Shown here in pieces: positions 11,743-22,940 of a stretch of 64,000 bases of DNA. The DNA lies in NCBI RefSeq assembly GCF_014356525.2, contig NC_052511.1, positions 7,748,559 to 7,812,558 of the forward strand. The letters are read 5' to 3'. The first letter of the stretch is position 1. Each line of letters opens with the position of its first letter. The DNA is from Nilaparvata lugens. Its lineage: Eukaryota > Arthropoda > Insecta > Hemiptera > Delphacidae. Both the position numbers and the translations under genes were made by a program. The notes beneath the pieces were generated by a model that worked only from the letters and a program-made list of their open reading frames with translations, had not been told where the DNA came from and did not search any database.

Positions 11743-11842
11743 AAGGTACTGTAGAGTAAATAAAATAAAAAAGCTTCTTTAAAGGATGCGGAGAGTACTT
11801 AATGCTGTTAACCCTAAATTACTGTAGTATTAATATATATAT

Positions 11843-11902
<60 letters not shown>

Positions 11903-12275
11903 CTTGGGCAATATCATGCTTTTCATGAATAACTTATTAATTTATTTATTTTTACATTCCATAATACACAAGTCATGTACATGACCAGAAAATGGCCAGC
12001 AGGCCTAGCCCAAAACTATTCCCTTTCCAAAATTTTGATAGAAATAAGTCCCAAAAAGTATGTTACTTCACTTGATTACCTCGAATCAAATTTCGAGAAA
12101 TATATAAGGTACTGTAGATTAAATAAAATAAAAAGCTTCTTTAAAGGATGCGGAGAGTATGCTGTTAACCATAAATTACTGCAGTATTAAAAAAAATTAT
12201 ATATATTAAGTCTTGGGCAATATCATGCTTTTCATGAATAACTTAGTTATTTCTTTATTTTTACATTCCATAAAC
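11743..12275. repeat. Local tandem duplication, period about 360 bp, with TA tract
   Basis: Both copies share GGTACTGTAGA(G/T)TAAATAAAA, AGCTTCTTTAAAGGATGCGG, GCTGTTAACC and CTTGGGCAATATCATGCTTT. The first copy has a 67-bp TA tract (11831-11897) that the second lacks. Confidence 0.75.
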
Positions 12276-12429
12276 CAATTTAATACATAATATATAAACC
12301 AATTTTTTTACATAATATATAAACCAAATTCTTGTACGTGTTGGCTTCATCCAATAAATCTACTAATGGGATAATAATCTACTAATCGAATGGAGAATGA
12401 TGTTAAATTTAATTGTATTTTCTGTACAG

Positions 12430-12587
12430 ATGTGCATCTACTTAATCAAAGAACTGCCTGTCAACCTTTGGCGTCCTACCGACGTTGATCTCACGATAAT
12501 TGCTGATTGGCTCCTGTATTGTCCTCTGGCTTCACCTGAGAACTTACTCTCTCGCTACCTCATTTCTCATCTCAACTGGGGCTTCTG
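12430..12587 (+). CDS. EPG5: EPG5-like exon 5
   Basis: The acceptor is CTGTACAG and the donor CTG/GTTAGT. There are 52 codons plus two bases (TG). It encodes MCIYLIKELPVNLWRPTDVD and then an IADWLL, LLSRYLISHLNWGF pattern, one of the most EPG5-like stretches in the window (LW(R/K)P...D......WLL then LNWGF). The split codon becomes TGT (C) with exon 6. Confidence 0.85.
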
Positions 12588-12639
12588 GTTAGTACTAAAT
12601 GCTTTTGATGAAGTGAAATAGTATATTTCGCACCTAGAG

Positions 12640-13235
12640 CAGAAAATGAGATTTTTCCAGCTCGAAATCGGTTTTCAAGTCCGAGGCCGTAGGCCGAGGA
12701 CTAGAAAAGACTGAGAGCTGGAAAAACATTTTTGCCCGTGGTGCGAACGATATTTTTCGCCACACTACAGGTATTGCTGACAAAATAAATAAAGAATACA
12801 AAATAAAGAATACTCGTTACGCTATCGTACCTATCTCTTGATTTTAGTGGTAGAAGATTTGCAGTCAGGATTTCAGATTCTTTTAAAATTTCACTTGGAA
12901 TACCACAGTCATCTTCAAGCATTTTTGAAAATTCGGAATGCACTAATCAACAATAAATAATTGAATAAAACTGGTTGCGAAGTGAATTAGTTTGATTCGA
13001 AACTGGAACTGAAATCATGGCTACTTCAGCTGATGATGAAAGTGGCCACTCGCCCGATCTAGCGGATGACTTATTAACTACTTCCATGAGCGGCTGGAAA
13101 GAGACAACTTTCTGGCCTAGCCCGGAAAAGAAACCCGTTTCTGACGTCGTCTGCAAACAAGGTCTTTCAGATCTACGTAGGGACTGGAAAACAGCTGCTT
13201 TCTGTGCAGTGTGGCGAAAAATGCATTAATCACGA
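12640..13235. mobile_element. Repeat with inverted ends, possible tyrosine-recombinase debris
   Basis: The outer parts are bounded by TTTCGC(A/C) and GTGGCGAAAAATG motifs and contain a CGAGGCCGTAGGCCGAGG block similar in style to 38330-38370. Minus-strand codons at 12810-12943 read SKMLEDDCGIPSEIL and LLPLKSRDRYDSV, which reminds me of the start of insect Crypton-like tyrosine recombinases. The match is short and the assignment is weak. Confidence 0.3.
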
Positions 13236-13398
13236 TCGTATCGACCTGGTGTAGGTCATTTTTATGATTGAATAAAGTAGAATAAATATGTTGGAAGGAT
13301 TTTATTGAATATATTGGATGCAGTAGTAGAACGGAAAACGTGAACGAAAGCTACTTTAAAATGGAAACTTCTTAAATATATAATTTGGTACTAGGCAA

Positions 13399-13560
13399 CT
13401 ATAGTGAGGTCCACGTTATAATAACACTGGAGAAAAATACGAGAAAACGTCGCCGAACCTCTGTCTTGTCAATGCCTTCTATAGACTGTAGCTGAAAAAG
13501 GTTTATTGATATTACATCAATCATAAACAGGCTTATAGCCCTTACTATTTCATTCCCGGA
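13399..13560 (+). mobile_element. Partial MITE, CTATAGTGAGG family
   Basis: It starts CTATAGTGAGGTCCACGTTA and shares CTCTGTCTTGTCAATGCCTT with the complete copy at 13607, but the far end is missing. Confidence 0.65.
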
Positions 13561-13606
13561 TTTTGAAAATAAATAACAATACACAATACATACCAACACA
13601 TACACA

Positions 13607-13985
13607 CTATAGTGAGGTTCACGTTATAATGGCATTAGAGAAAGATAGAAAACCGTTTCCGATCCTCTGTCTTGTCAATGCCTTCTATAGACAGTAGCTG
13701 ATACAGGTTTATTGATGTTATATCAACGGTTCATTCTCGTTTAATATAATCAATTATATTTTATTAAGCAAGAAATTATATTTTTCAATAATTTCATAAT
13801 TAATTTTACATAATTAAATTGAAATATTTTGTTGACTAATTATTAATTCTACATTGTTAAAAGACGTTCTGGCAACAGAACAAAGCGAGAAAGAGATAGT
13901 GCTATTCGCTTTGTTGAATGATAGTTAAGGATAGCTTTACCATTGCTAATCAAACACTGCCATTATAACGTGGACCTCACTATAG
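13607..13985 (+). mobile_element. Complete MITE, CTATAGTGAGG family
   Basis: It has inverted ends CTATAGTGAGG(T)TCACGTTATAATG and CATTATAACGTGGACCTCACTATAG, 379 bp, with no coding. Related copies or ends lie at 13399, about 22440-22585, 54864-55070, about 55090-55580 and 55577-55790. The TA at the ends suggests a TA target duplication. Confidence 0.75.
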
Positions 13986-14380
13986 TACATATGGTGATCT
14001 TTACTTTCTGCAGAGACAGTCATCATAGTCTCTGCCAATATGAAGTGTATTTTCCACTTCATAAGTGTTTTAAAATTCAAAATTTAAATTAATAGTGAAT
14101 AATTTTAATTATGCAACACAAAAGCATTAACTAAATAAATATTGAACTCAAAAATGCATAATGATAAACCTATCCTTTGTTCTAGTTGTGATATCATTAC
14201 TATGAAACAGATTTCAGTTCTTACAATTTTTATTGGAATAAAGTGTTGATATTGATCTAGATGTGATCACTTACATCACCTTAATAAGTAATCAAAAGAT
14301 ATCCGACTAAAGCTAAGATTTCAACCTTGAAACCGTCTATATACTGTCCACTCATAGCTTATTCTATTATTCCTATTCTC

Positions 14381-14637
14381 TAATGCGGCATCCACACTCT
14401 CGTCCAATACGTAGGCTACAAATGACGACGAGTCATTGAGAGTGTGGATGGTTACTTTGCCAGCGCTCGCCTTCACTGGCCTCCGCTTGCCATCGCTATG
14501 ATTTTTTATCGAGCGAAGGTGAGTGGCCAGCTGAGAATCCACAAATGGTCACATTGCAGTGTGGATGGCAAGACCAACGTGGCCAAGCTTACCAGCCTCT
14601 TGACCAGCTATCTGGCGATTGTGTGGATGCCGCATTA
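14381..14637. mobile_element. Palindromic MITE, GCGGCATCCACAC family
   Basis: The ends are TAATGCGGCATCCACACT and GTGTGGATGCCGCATTA. The GC-rich interior has several GTGTGGATG(G) words. A decayed relative lies at about 62376-62685. Confidence 0.75.
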
Positions 14638-14697
14638 TCGTATACAAAGTAAGGTTAGTAAGGTCATCTGAACAGGCTTAGTGATCATGAACTGATT

Positions 14698-15384
14698 ATG
14701 TTTTCCTGTTGAACAGCGTTTGATGGACGTGAGGTTTAGAAACTACTTCTGAAATTATTAACGTAGTTCATGTTTAATCATTTCTAATCAAATTGAAATC
14801 ACTTCAAAATTATCTTCATGTTGACAATATCTGTTGTCGGCAGTGGAGAAGATTTTAGCTCGGTTGCAGACAAACCACTATCGCATGTGGGATGTGGGAG
14901 CGACTTTTACCATCTGTGGTACCACAAACGCAGCGCATATGGAATGCATTGGCAGGCATGGCAGTGGCACTGATACTTCCACATGGCGTTGTGCGCTGTG
15001 GTAGCGATTATTTTCCTTGCGATTGTAGTACCACTGGTTTGAGCACTACGCTTCCCCTAGCTTCTGTACGGCAATCGCAGTCGCTGTGACTTTGAAAACA
15101 GCTGTACGATAAAAACATCTGATAAAAACACTCGAGTATGATAAAAACTGCGTTAGTGGTATTGTTCTGTGGTATGTCGGTCCCACATCCCACATGCGAT
15201 AGTGGTTCGTCTGCAACCGGCCTAAAACCTTCTCCACTGCCGACAACAGATATCATCATGTAGATAATTTTGAAGTGATTGCAATTTGATTAGAAATGAT
15301 TAAACATGAACTACGTTGATAGTTTTAGAAGTAGTTTCTAAACCTTCTCAAGTCCATCAAACGCTGTTCAACAGAAAAGCATCA
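14698..15384. mobile_element. Foldback element with about 200-bp arms
   Basis: The left arm (14698-14905) is matched in inverse by 15178-15384. Examples are TGTTGAACAGCGTTTGATGG against CCATCAAACGCTGTTCAACA, TCTGTTGTCGGCAGTGGAGA against TCTCCACTGCCGACAACAGA, and CCACTATCGCATGTGGGATG against its complement. The roughly 270-bp centre is unrelated. It is flanked on the right by a GGTCTGCAACCGGCCTTA remnant. Confidence 0.75.
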
Positions 15385-15946
15385 TTAGTTCAAGATCCTC
15401 AAGGTCTGCAACCGGCCTTACTTGGAGTACAGTTTGTGTGATGTATAGTTTATACAACTTGAGTTATATCCATGCGGTTTGTAAATAAATACATTCTGCA
15501 AATAAATATATTTCTGAATATTGTCTTATTGTTGCATTGGGAGTATTTGAAACAAAGCTTCTGACAGATGTAATAAGGTAAATAAACTCTAATTATTACT
15601 AGTAGTTCTGTGAACAGTAGTCCTCGCGCTCAGTGAGTTACATTCACCTATTGTTATGTTTTCTCAAAAAATAGTAAATAATTTATCAATGAAAAATGTC
15701 TAGAAAAAATCCTAAATAAACATAGAGCTTTCTGTCATATATCGTACCGTGACGTGTCGTCCCGGAATGTGAGTGTGGGCGCTGTTATCAGGTCTGGCTG
15801 TAACTGTCTACAACGTTGATGGAGAGATACAATTTTCAAGATGTTCGATGTTTTTGAACGGATAGTATATTATAGTCAACTGTCTACTAACGTTAATGGA
15901 AAGATACATTTTCAAGATGTTTGATGTTTTTTAACGGGTAGTATAA

Positions 15947-16193
15947 AGCTGCGTACACATATACGCGCTTCCAACCCCACCGAGCACGCTTCACTCTCGT
16001 ACCGCCCTCGTACCGCCCTCGTTCCTCCATCGAACCACAGTCGCTCCGCCCACGCACCCATCATGAACGTGACGGAAGATGTTAGAACTTCTCGCGTTCC
16101 CCGGTCGAACCACTGTTGCTCCCCGGTCGATCATCAATCGCTCTGCTGGAGTGACGTTCGGTTGCGGAGCAGAGCGAAAGTCTGTACGCACCT
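15947..16193. mobile_element. Harbinger-like MITE, TGCGTACACATATACGC type
   Basis: The ends are AGCTGCGTACACATATACGC and CTGTACGCACCT, flanked by TAA and TTA. The paralogous empty site near 31510 (inverted: GGGTAGTATTATAGTCC) lacks the element and has a single TTA, so this is a real insertion. A near-identical copy is at 41038-41274. Confidence 0.75.
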
Positions 16194-16442
16194 TTATAGT
16201 CCACTAGACAGCTGATTTATTTTTTTTTTCTATTGGTCAATACTATAGCCATCTAGTCTAAAGACTAATGAGCTAATTTTTTCTATCCTAAATTACTACT
16301 TGAAAAATTGAACAGTGAATTTCTCATTAGAAACTCTTACTGCTATTGTTTAATTAATATGTACACTTATTGACTGCACTATAGAAGCTAGATTCACTCA
16401 ATCACTGCTCTGCTCTTTCACTGGACACCACATGAGCAAGCA

Positions 16443-18520
16443 CTACACTAGTTCAAACGGTTTCCTCCTTTTGAGCCTCCGCACCAATCCTCCATTGTCT
16501 AGCAGCTGGATCGCCTCGACGTTGTCATGTTGGTGCAGTCGCCCCTCGTGCCTCTCCGCATGCCTCTGGATCTCGGTGGACACCAGATCGACCTGAAGGT
16601 CTCTATGAAGATCGCTGTTCCTGACATACCAAGGAGCATCCACAATGTTCCTTAGCACTTTGTTTTGAAAACGTTGAATGATATTGATGTTGCTTTCTTT
16701 GGTACACCCCCAAAGTTGTATACCATACGTCCATACTGGCTTTAATATCTATTTGTACAGAAGTACTTTGTTTCGGATTGAAAGGACAGAGTTTCTTCCG
16801 ATCAGCCAATACAGCTTCTTATATTTGATTCCAAGCTCTTCTCTCTTCTTCTTGACATGGGCCTTCCAGCGAAGCTTTGCGTCCAAGGTCATACCTAGAT
16901 ACTTGGCATCATTAGCATATGGTACAACTTGGTTCTTGATAGTTATTGGTATGGGCAGGTCCTTCTTATTGGTAAAATTGATGTGAATCGACTTTGTTTC
17001 ATTCAATTTCATTCTCCACTTTCTAGTCCAATCTTGAATTTTGTTGATGGATCTCTGTAGTTTCTCTGTTGCAATATGTATATTACTGTCTACTGATAAT
17101 ATGGCTGTGTCGTCTGCAAATGTTGCTGTAGTATTCTCATCAAGGCTGGGAATATCGCTGGTATAGAGTAGGTAAAGAACTGGTCCCAGAACACTGTCTT
17201 GAGGAACTCCTGCTTTAATTTCCTTCAAATCAGAATATGAACTTTCATGCCTGACCCTAAAGTATCTGTCAGTGAGATAGGATTGTAATATATCTGTATA
17301 TTGCTTTGGTAGCACTTTTTTGAGCTTGAAAATGAGACCTTCATGCCATACTTTATCAAAAGCTTGCCCTATATCAAGGAAAGCTGCTGAGCAAATTTTT
17401 TCTCTTCTAAGCACTTCTCTATTACATTTATAATCCGATGCACTTGATCTATTGTTGAGTGTTTCACTCTGAAGCCAAATTGGTGATTTGGAATTATGTG
17501 CTGTCTCTCAATTATTGGTTTTAGCCTACTAAGTAAAATCCTTTCAAACAACTTGGATAGGACCGGTAACAATGATATTGGCCTATATGATGATACTTCA
17601 TGTGGCTCTTTACCTGGCTTCAGTAGCATTATAACCTCTGCTACTTTCCATATTCCTGTACGAATTTTAGTCTGAAAGAAGCATTCAAAATGTTTGTTAA
17701 TTTCACTATTGCTTTCCTTGGTAGGTGTTTGAGGACTGAGCCGGTTATCATGTCAAATCCAGGGGTTTTTTTGTTATTCAGATTTCTTATTTCTCTTTTC
17801 ACTTCTTCTACTGTGACACGCATTATTTCTTGATTCGGCTGTAAGATATTCTCATCCGCTTCTAAAGTTTCGTCTTCACCTGAGTTGATTGGCTGGAAAA
17901 CGTTTACAAGATGATCCGCAAATGTCTGTGCCTTTTCATCACTACTCCTCGCCCATTGTCTGTCCTGCTTTCTGAGAGGAGGAGATTGTTGAATGGTTCG
18001 TTTTATTTTTTTAGCTGCCTTCCAGAGTGAGTAGTCCGTGCTGAATTCTGCTGTCAAGTTTCTCAAGTAACTATTAATTGATTCTTCCTTGATACATTGA
18101 ATCTCTCTCCTTAGTTCTTGAGTTAATTGTTCAAAACTCTTTTGTCTTGGGGGGAACGTGATTGCTGCCATCTCCTTCTAGCTCTTCGTTTTTCAACAAT
18201 CAATTCTCTGATTTCCGCAGGGTAATTATTTCCAGTGGTTCTTCTTCTGATTTGTGGGGTATTACACCATGCTGCCTGTTGGATATCAGTCACAAACTTC
18301 TCCAACTCCCGATCAATATGTTCTTCGTTCCTTAATGGTGAGTTCAATTCTATTTCCCTCTATCTTTCCTCCAGCATCTGTTGGAAGCCATCCCAATCAG
18401 TGCGGCTATTTGCTAACGCTGGACAAGTATTTTCCTTCCGTAGAATTGAATCACTCAGAGTCATAATGATGGTGAGTGGTCGGAATTAAGGTCGAAACTA
18501 TCCTCTAAATGCAAATAATT
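16443..18520 (-). pseudogene. Jockey ORF2: linker, RT and C-terminus, frameshifted
   Basis: Fragments in changing frames, read from high to low coordinates, give a linker (18347-18123), then the start of RT (18171-17641), the block SSYRPISLLPVLSKLFERIL (17629-17369), AFLDIGQAFDKVWHEGL, AGVPQDSVLGPVLYLLYTSD and the catalytic FADDT box (17414-16749). The C-terminus has KPVWTYGIQLWG-type sequence and APWYVRNSDLHRDL, RRLKRRKPFEL (to 16443). The FADD form of the RT box and the APWYV..LH.DL block point to jockey. At least four frame changes are visible. Confidence 0.85.
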
Positions 18521-19110
18521 AACTGATATATTTTTGTCAGGAAGAAATCTATGAGATCTGGGATTTTCCTCGTATCGGTGGGCCAGTAGGTTGGTTTACC
18601 AGTTGAAAAAGCTTCGCACCTCATCTCTTTCATTGCTTCGAAGAGCTGTCTTCCATTGTGAGTTGTTAAGCGCGATCCCCAATGCACGTGCTTTGCATTG
18701 AAATCACCACCAAGAATGAATTTTTCTCCTAACATATCAAGCAATGTCGAATACTCCTCTCTTCTGATGGAATATCTGGGAGGACAGTAAATAGCTGCAA
18801 CAACAAAGTGATAATTTACTGCTTGAACTGCTACACCTATCAATTGAATTCTATCACTTTCATGTTTCACTTCTTCATGATGTTGTAGATTGTCTCTGAT
18901 AATGATGGCACTCCCACCCCTCGCGACATTGCTGGGATGTAAATCATGATAGATCTTAAAGCCTTTGAATTTGATAAACGATTGATTTGTAAAGTGAGTT
19001 TCAGATAGACATATATCTATTTTTTCTATGTCTAGAACTACTTCTAACTCCTGTTGCCGTTGTAACAATCCATTCGCGTTCCATTCCATTATTTTTAGTG
19101 AATGAATCAT
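18505..19110 (-). pseudogene. Jockey ORF2: AP-type endonuclease domain
   Basis: This open frame of 201 codons starts MIHSLKIMEWNANGL and carries the APE-like endonuclease signature: N in WNANG, E in SETHF, GGDFNAKH and the PTYWP block. Its ATG overlaps the ORF1 stop as ATGA (19110-19107), the usual jockey ORF1/ORF2 coupling. The frame is lost at about 18520, just before the final NSDHSPI motif, which continues in another frame. Confidence 0.85.
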
Positions 19111-19855
19111 TTGAATTTCAGTAGTCTACTCTGTTCTAACTTCTGAAATTTAGATTGTAGTGAGGTGATTATTTGCTCTTGTCTATCCAGTTTTGCCAAG
19201 ATTAGCTGCAAAATATTATTGGTGCCTTCTTCCACTTCACTTTTTGGCTCTTCCAATTTCGATCTATTTTCTTTTGAGACAATCTGGGCGAAAGTCAATT
19301 TCTTAACTGCACTACCATTGTTTAGATTGTGAGCTTCTGTATTTTCCGTGATTCTTGGTGGGATATTTTGAATGATTTTCTTTCGTGAATCTGCAATAGT
19401 TTTTGTTTTAGTAGAATTCCTGATTTTTTGCAATTCGATTGCAACAGTGCAACCTCGATAGCTGGCTGGATGTGCTTCACCGCAATGAATACATTTTGGT
19501 AGAGCATCGTTGGGTTTCGAACATTCCTTTGTTTGGTGTTTACCTGCACACTTAACACACCTAGGCTCCTTGTTACAATATTTTTGAGTGTGGCCGGATG
19601 CTTGGCAACGTTTGCATTGCGGTATCAGATTGGCCTTCTTCAATGCTTCAACTTCCACTCTACAGCCAAGTATATTTTTCAATTCAAATACTGTTTTTAT
19701 ATCTTCTTCCGCGCTGAATGATACCATGAACATATCTAATGGTTCTCTTGTCTTCCACCTCAGCTTGTTTACAACTTCTAGAACTTTCAATCCTCTTACT
19801 TTCAAATCTTCCAGAATCATTTCTGTACTACAAGAGTGATGAAGCTTTTTAATCA
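19107..19855 (-). pseudogene. Jockey ORF1 fragment with three zinc knuckles
   Basis: About 249 codons remain of a gag-like nucleic-acid binding protein. Three CCHC-like knuckles are visible: CKRCQASGHTQKYC, CVKCAGKHQTKEC and CIHCGEAHPASYRGC. A helical C-terminus with a Q/L-rich stretch follows. The N-terminal half is missing because the insertion is 5' truncated. Confidence 0.85.
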
Positions 19856-20397
19856 TGATTTATGATGAATAATTCTATAGTCTGATTTTTACGGTAATAT
19901 TGGCGTATGAAGGAGGCTCCATTTTCCTTTTATATTATCCTTGAAATGCAAAATTTCATGAAAATCTATTACCGCGTTTCGACGTAAATGCGCAACATAA
20001 AAACATTTAAACATTAATAGAAATGCCAAACCGTCGACTTGAATCTTAGACCTCACTTCGCTCGGTCAATTAAACGAAAATCCAAATTAAATGCTGTAAA
20101 TCACCCCGAAGATCTGTTTTTAATTGGGTTTTCGTTTAATAATAATTATTAATTCATTAGTTTTTGAATAATTTCAATATCTCAGTAATTTCGATCTGTT
20201 AGAAACTACAGTATGTTTAAAACTATCAATGTTGTTGATCTTTAATAATTTAGAAACAAATTGGAGCTTTTTCAAAATCTTATATATTTTTGTATTGTTG
20301 CTTTAGCAGTATTTTTTTCACAAATTTGAACTATTTCATATTGTTGTATTGTTGGTTTGTCAGTATTTGAAATAAATTGGAACTATTGTTTTGGCAG

Positions 20398-20542
20398 TAC
20401 CACAAACGACCAGATTGAGGAGCTATTCTTGCCTTGGTCGATGCACTGTCGTGTCGGACTTTTACTGGCTCGAGCTGCTGCTATGTACTCATCGGAGACG
20501 GCCCAATCAGGAAGCGCCACTATAGCTGATAGTGTCAAACAG
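20398..20542 (+). CDS. EPG5: EPG5-like exon 6
   Basis: The acceptor is TTGGCAG and the donor CAG/GTAGAT. One base completes the codon split with exon 5, then 48 codons TTNDQIEELFLPWSMHCRVG to ADSVKQ. The last 38 bases and the following intron bases are repeated at 21897-21985. Confidence 0.8.
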
Positions 20543-20587
20543 GTAGATCAACTTGAAATCATTATCAGCTTCCAGTCAATCACTGAT

Positions 20588-21872
20588 TAATGCCCGGTTG
20601 CAGAGTCGTCACATAAAGTTAAAAACAGTCAGTTAACTCATTTACAAAGCCATAAATTATTTCCCGTTGCACAGATGTCAAAGTAAACTATAGCTCCCAT
20701 AAAACTAAAAACGCCCAATTAGACACATGATTTCGTTGCCACACAGTCGTCAGAAAGAGCTTATTTATGTCTCCAATAGCTAAAACCGATCAGTTAAGTT
20801 ATAAATAAATAAATAATTTTATTCATGAAGGCAACAGGTAAAAGCCCATTTTGCCTCCTTCACACATTACAATCATACACTATACAATCCAAAAATGTAT
20901 TTTAAGAATTAAGTATGAAGAAATGTTAAAAACAAGAAATGTAATGTAAGTGAAATAATAAGAAATATAAATTAAATGAATCAAAAATACTAACAAAAGT
21001 ACGTCAAATGAATGAGAATGAAATTAAATAAAAGATTTGAACAATGTTAGAAAACTTGAAATCAATAATTACTGTATTCAATTAATCAATTATCAATAAA
21101 CTACAATAAATTAATCAATAGGCCTGAAAAATAATTATTCAATTAATCAATAATTATCAATAAATCACAACAAATAAATCAATATTTATAATGAGAAAAT
21201 TGCAAAGATAATTAATTAAACCCTGAACTTTAAAACTCTATAGAAGTCTGTTGATTCAAGTTTAGCCTACAATGAAAAGAAAAATAGAATGTCTGTGAAT
21301 CACTACCACATAAAATTAATGAAAGAAAGAAATGCAAATTACGAAATGACAAATCACATAATATTATCGACTAGATCGCACGCCATCCTACGGAAGTCGT
21401 GCTGTTAAATTCAATATCTACTCCCACCAAATGCATTTTAGAGGTTGTGATAGCTTTTTTTGAAAGATGTTTGCGAAAAGTCATCTGCATATTATGAGTA
21501 AATTTTTTTCTCACTTTGTTTTTTCAAGTTGTTTATAACCTCCAAATCGCTAAATATGGTGAGAAATCTCGCCAGAAGCCAAGAGTCGCCATATTGTTTA
21601 TCAATTCTATGTGAGGTCTTTTAGGACTGTTCACAGTGATGTCGATTGAAACTTTCCCCGATGCCAAGACATTGGTTGTATAGGAGCATGTACGGTCATG
21701 TACGGAAAAAAGTGAATAGAGCTGCAGTGTGACTTTTGTGTGAAGCTAATTCGAGACATAGTTAAATGGGCTTCGGCAAACGACTGTGCAACGATCAACC
21801 ATTTATGTCAGTGATTTTAAACTATGTCTCACATAGCTATGTTTGATTTTATGTAACGACTCTGCAACCGGA
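20588..21872. mobile_element. Element with CCGGTTGCAGAGTCGT inverted ends
   Basis: The left end is CCGGTTGCAGAGTCGTCACA and the right end is TGTAACGACTCTGCAACCGG. About 1.29 kb, AT-rich, with a CAACAGGTAAAAGCCC hairpin module near 20840. AGTCAATCACT occurs on both sides (about 20572 and 21876), consistent with a target or local duplication. No protein seen. Confidence 0.65.
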
Positions 21873-21896
21873 CATAAGTCAATCACTTTTTGACAA

Positions 21897-21985
21897 CCCA
21901 ATCTGGGAGCGCCACTATAGTAGATAGTGTCAAACAGGTAGATCAACTTGAAATCATTATTGATTTCCAGTCAATCACTTTTGAT
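21897..21985 (+). repeat. Copy of exon 6 3' end and its donor
   Basis: The words CCACTATAG, GATAGTGTCAAACAGGTAGA, TCAACTTGAAATCATTAT and CCAGTCAATCACT match 20503-20580. The codons of the copy are still open (TQSGSATIVDSVKQ) and the donor is intact, but no acceptor lies just before it. Confidence 0.85.
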
Positions 21986-22065
21986 ATTGTGAAATGCTCA
22001 GAAATAGTAGGAGATTGATATGGGCCTATATATGTATATATATAGGACATATATGGGCCTAAATA

Positions 22066-22390
22066 TGGGCCCGGTTGCACAAAAGCCTATATAAGAAGTG
22101 TATGAATTTGTCAATGCAATGATTTCCAAGTCTTAGTGCTGGTTGCTTAAAAGCCTGTAAAATTTTTATAATGATTGAATGTCTTGAGAACTAATCAGAG
22201 AAGGTTTTTTGAAGAGAATGCTTCTTTGATTGGTTCTCGTGGTCTTTAATAACGATTGAAACTTTACAGGTGTTTATGCAACAGACACTTCGGCTAAATT
22301 TTAACTGTGATTAATTTCACGAGAACTTTCTTTACAAAAAAGCCTTCTCTGATTGGTTCTCGTGAAATTAATCACGGCTAAAAATATTTA
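22066..22390. mobile_element. Palindromic MITE cluster with GGTTGCA(C)AAA ends
   Basis: It contains GGCCCGGTTGCACAAAAGCC and several opposed copies of TCTGATTGGTTCTCGTG and its complement. It is the same family as the interrupted element at 47706-53187. Confidence 0.6.
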
Positions 22391-22439
22391 TTTTATTAAT
22401 TTGCATATAATTTTCATGTAAAATAAATAAATTTTCAAT

Positions 22440-22585
22440 TTTTGAAATCCTTAATTCTTGAAAATCGATCTGGCAACGTTTTGGAGCTAGAAAAGGATAG
22501 CGTTATCTACTTTGAAGAATGATAGACAAGGATAGCAACACCAATGTGAATCAAATACTGCCATTATAACGTGGACCTCACTATA
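22440..22585 (+). mobile_element. MITE 3' part, CTATAGTGAGG family
   Basis: It ends CATTATAACGTGGACCTCAC TATAG and contains GGATAGCGTTATCTACTTTG. The left end is missing. Confidence 0.6.
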
Positions 22586-22604
22586 GTCACTTATTGAAAT
22601 TAAT

Positions 22605-22940
22605 TAAAAAGACCAAGAAATTGTCAAAAAACCACAGATTTTATTGAAAGTTAGAAAGACCGGTTTCGGTTGTTACACCATTGTCAATTTCTGATTAACT
22701 AAAACTCTGATAAATCAGTTTTAGTCTGAGATAAAACTATGATAAATCAGTTTTAGTCAGATAAAACTATGATAAATCAGTTTTAGTCTGGGATAAAACT
22801 CTGATAAATCAGTTTTAGTCTGGGATAAAACTCTGATAAATCAGTTTTAGTGTATCAGAGATTCACAATGGTGTAACAGCCAAAACCGGTCTTTCTAACT
22901 TTCAATAAAATCTGTGGTTTTTGACAATTTCTTACCCCCA
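22605..22940. mobile_element. Foldback with internal 32-38 bp tandem repeats
   Basis: Arms of about 75 bp (AAATTGTCAAAAAACCACAG...GACCGGTTTCGG and its inverse GGTCTTTCTAACTTTCAATA...) flank about five repeats of ATAAATCAGTTTTAGTCTG (22695-22850). The ACCGGTTTCGG / CACCATTGTCAAT end is a repeat seen widely in insects. Confidence 0.75.

Larger units (their letters stand above)
10168..12429 (+). other. Intron 4: Helitron-like repeat, local tandem duplication, TA tract
   Basis: A Helitron-like repeat lies at 11055-11573. A locally duplicated segment (11743-11965 and 12107-12275) is separated by a hairpin module at about 11990-12035. A TA-dinucleotide tract lies at 11831-11897. The stretch 10168-11050 has no recognisable feature beyond AT-rich sequence. 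Confidence 0.6.
16220..19855 (-). mobile_element. Jockey-clade LINE, nearly full length, inactive
   Basis: The antisense non-LTR element is flanked by a 7-bp duplication TGATTTA (16213-16219 and 19856-19862) and has a poly(T) run at its low-coordinate end, which is the poly(A) tail of the element. It carries an ORF1 fragment and an ORF2 with endonuclease and RT, broken by several frameshifts. The 5' end is truncated inside ORF1. The target is the Helitron-like repeat, whose sequence resumes exactly after the duplication. Confidence 0.9.
15599..20069 (-). mobile_element. Helitron-like repeat, copy C, interrupted by MITE and LINE
   Basis: Read on the minus strand it begins TTGACCGAGCGAAGTGAGG after an A (20069 downwards) and ends GAACTACTAG before a T (15599). 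The pieces outside the LINE (15599-16219 and 19863-20069) align to the uninterrupted copy at 31232-32047, so the true length is about 0.6 kb without its insertions. Confidence 0.65.
12588..20397 (+). other. Intron 5: nested TEs including a 3.6-kb jockey LINE
   Basis: In order the intron holds a palindrome-bounded repeat (12640-13235), TATAGTGAGG MITEs (13399-13560, 13607-13985), a palindromic MITE (14381-14637), a foldback (14698-15384) and an inverted Helitron-like repeat (15599-20069) split by a MITE and a jockey LINE. The stretches 13990-14380, 15385-15598 and 20070-20397 show nothing recognisable. Confidence 0.65.

Noticed and set aside
14892..15259. GC-richer frames on both strands
   Set aside because: They fall in a foldback element whose arms mirror each other, so frames appear on both strands by symmetry.
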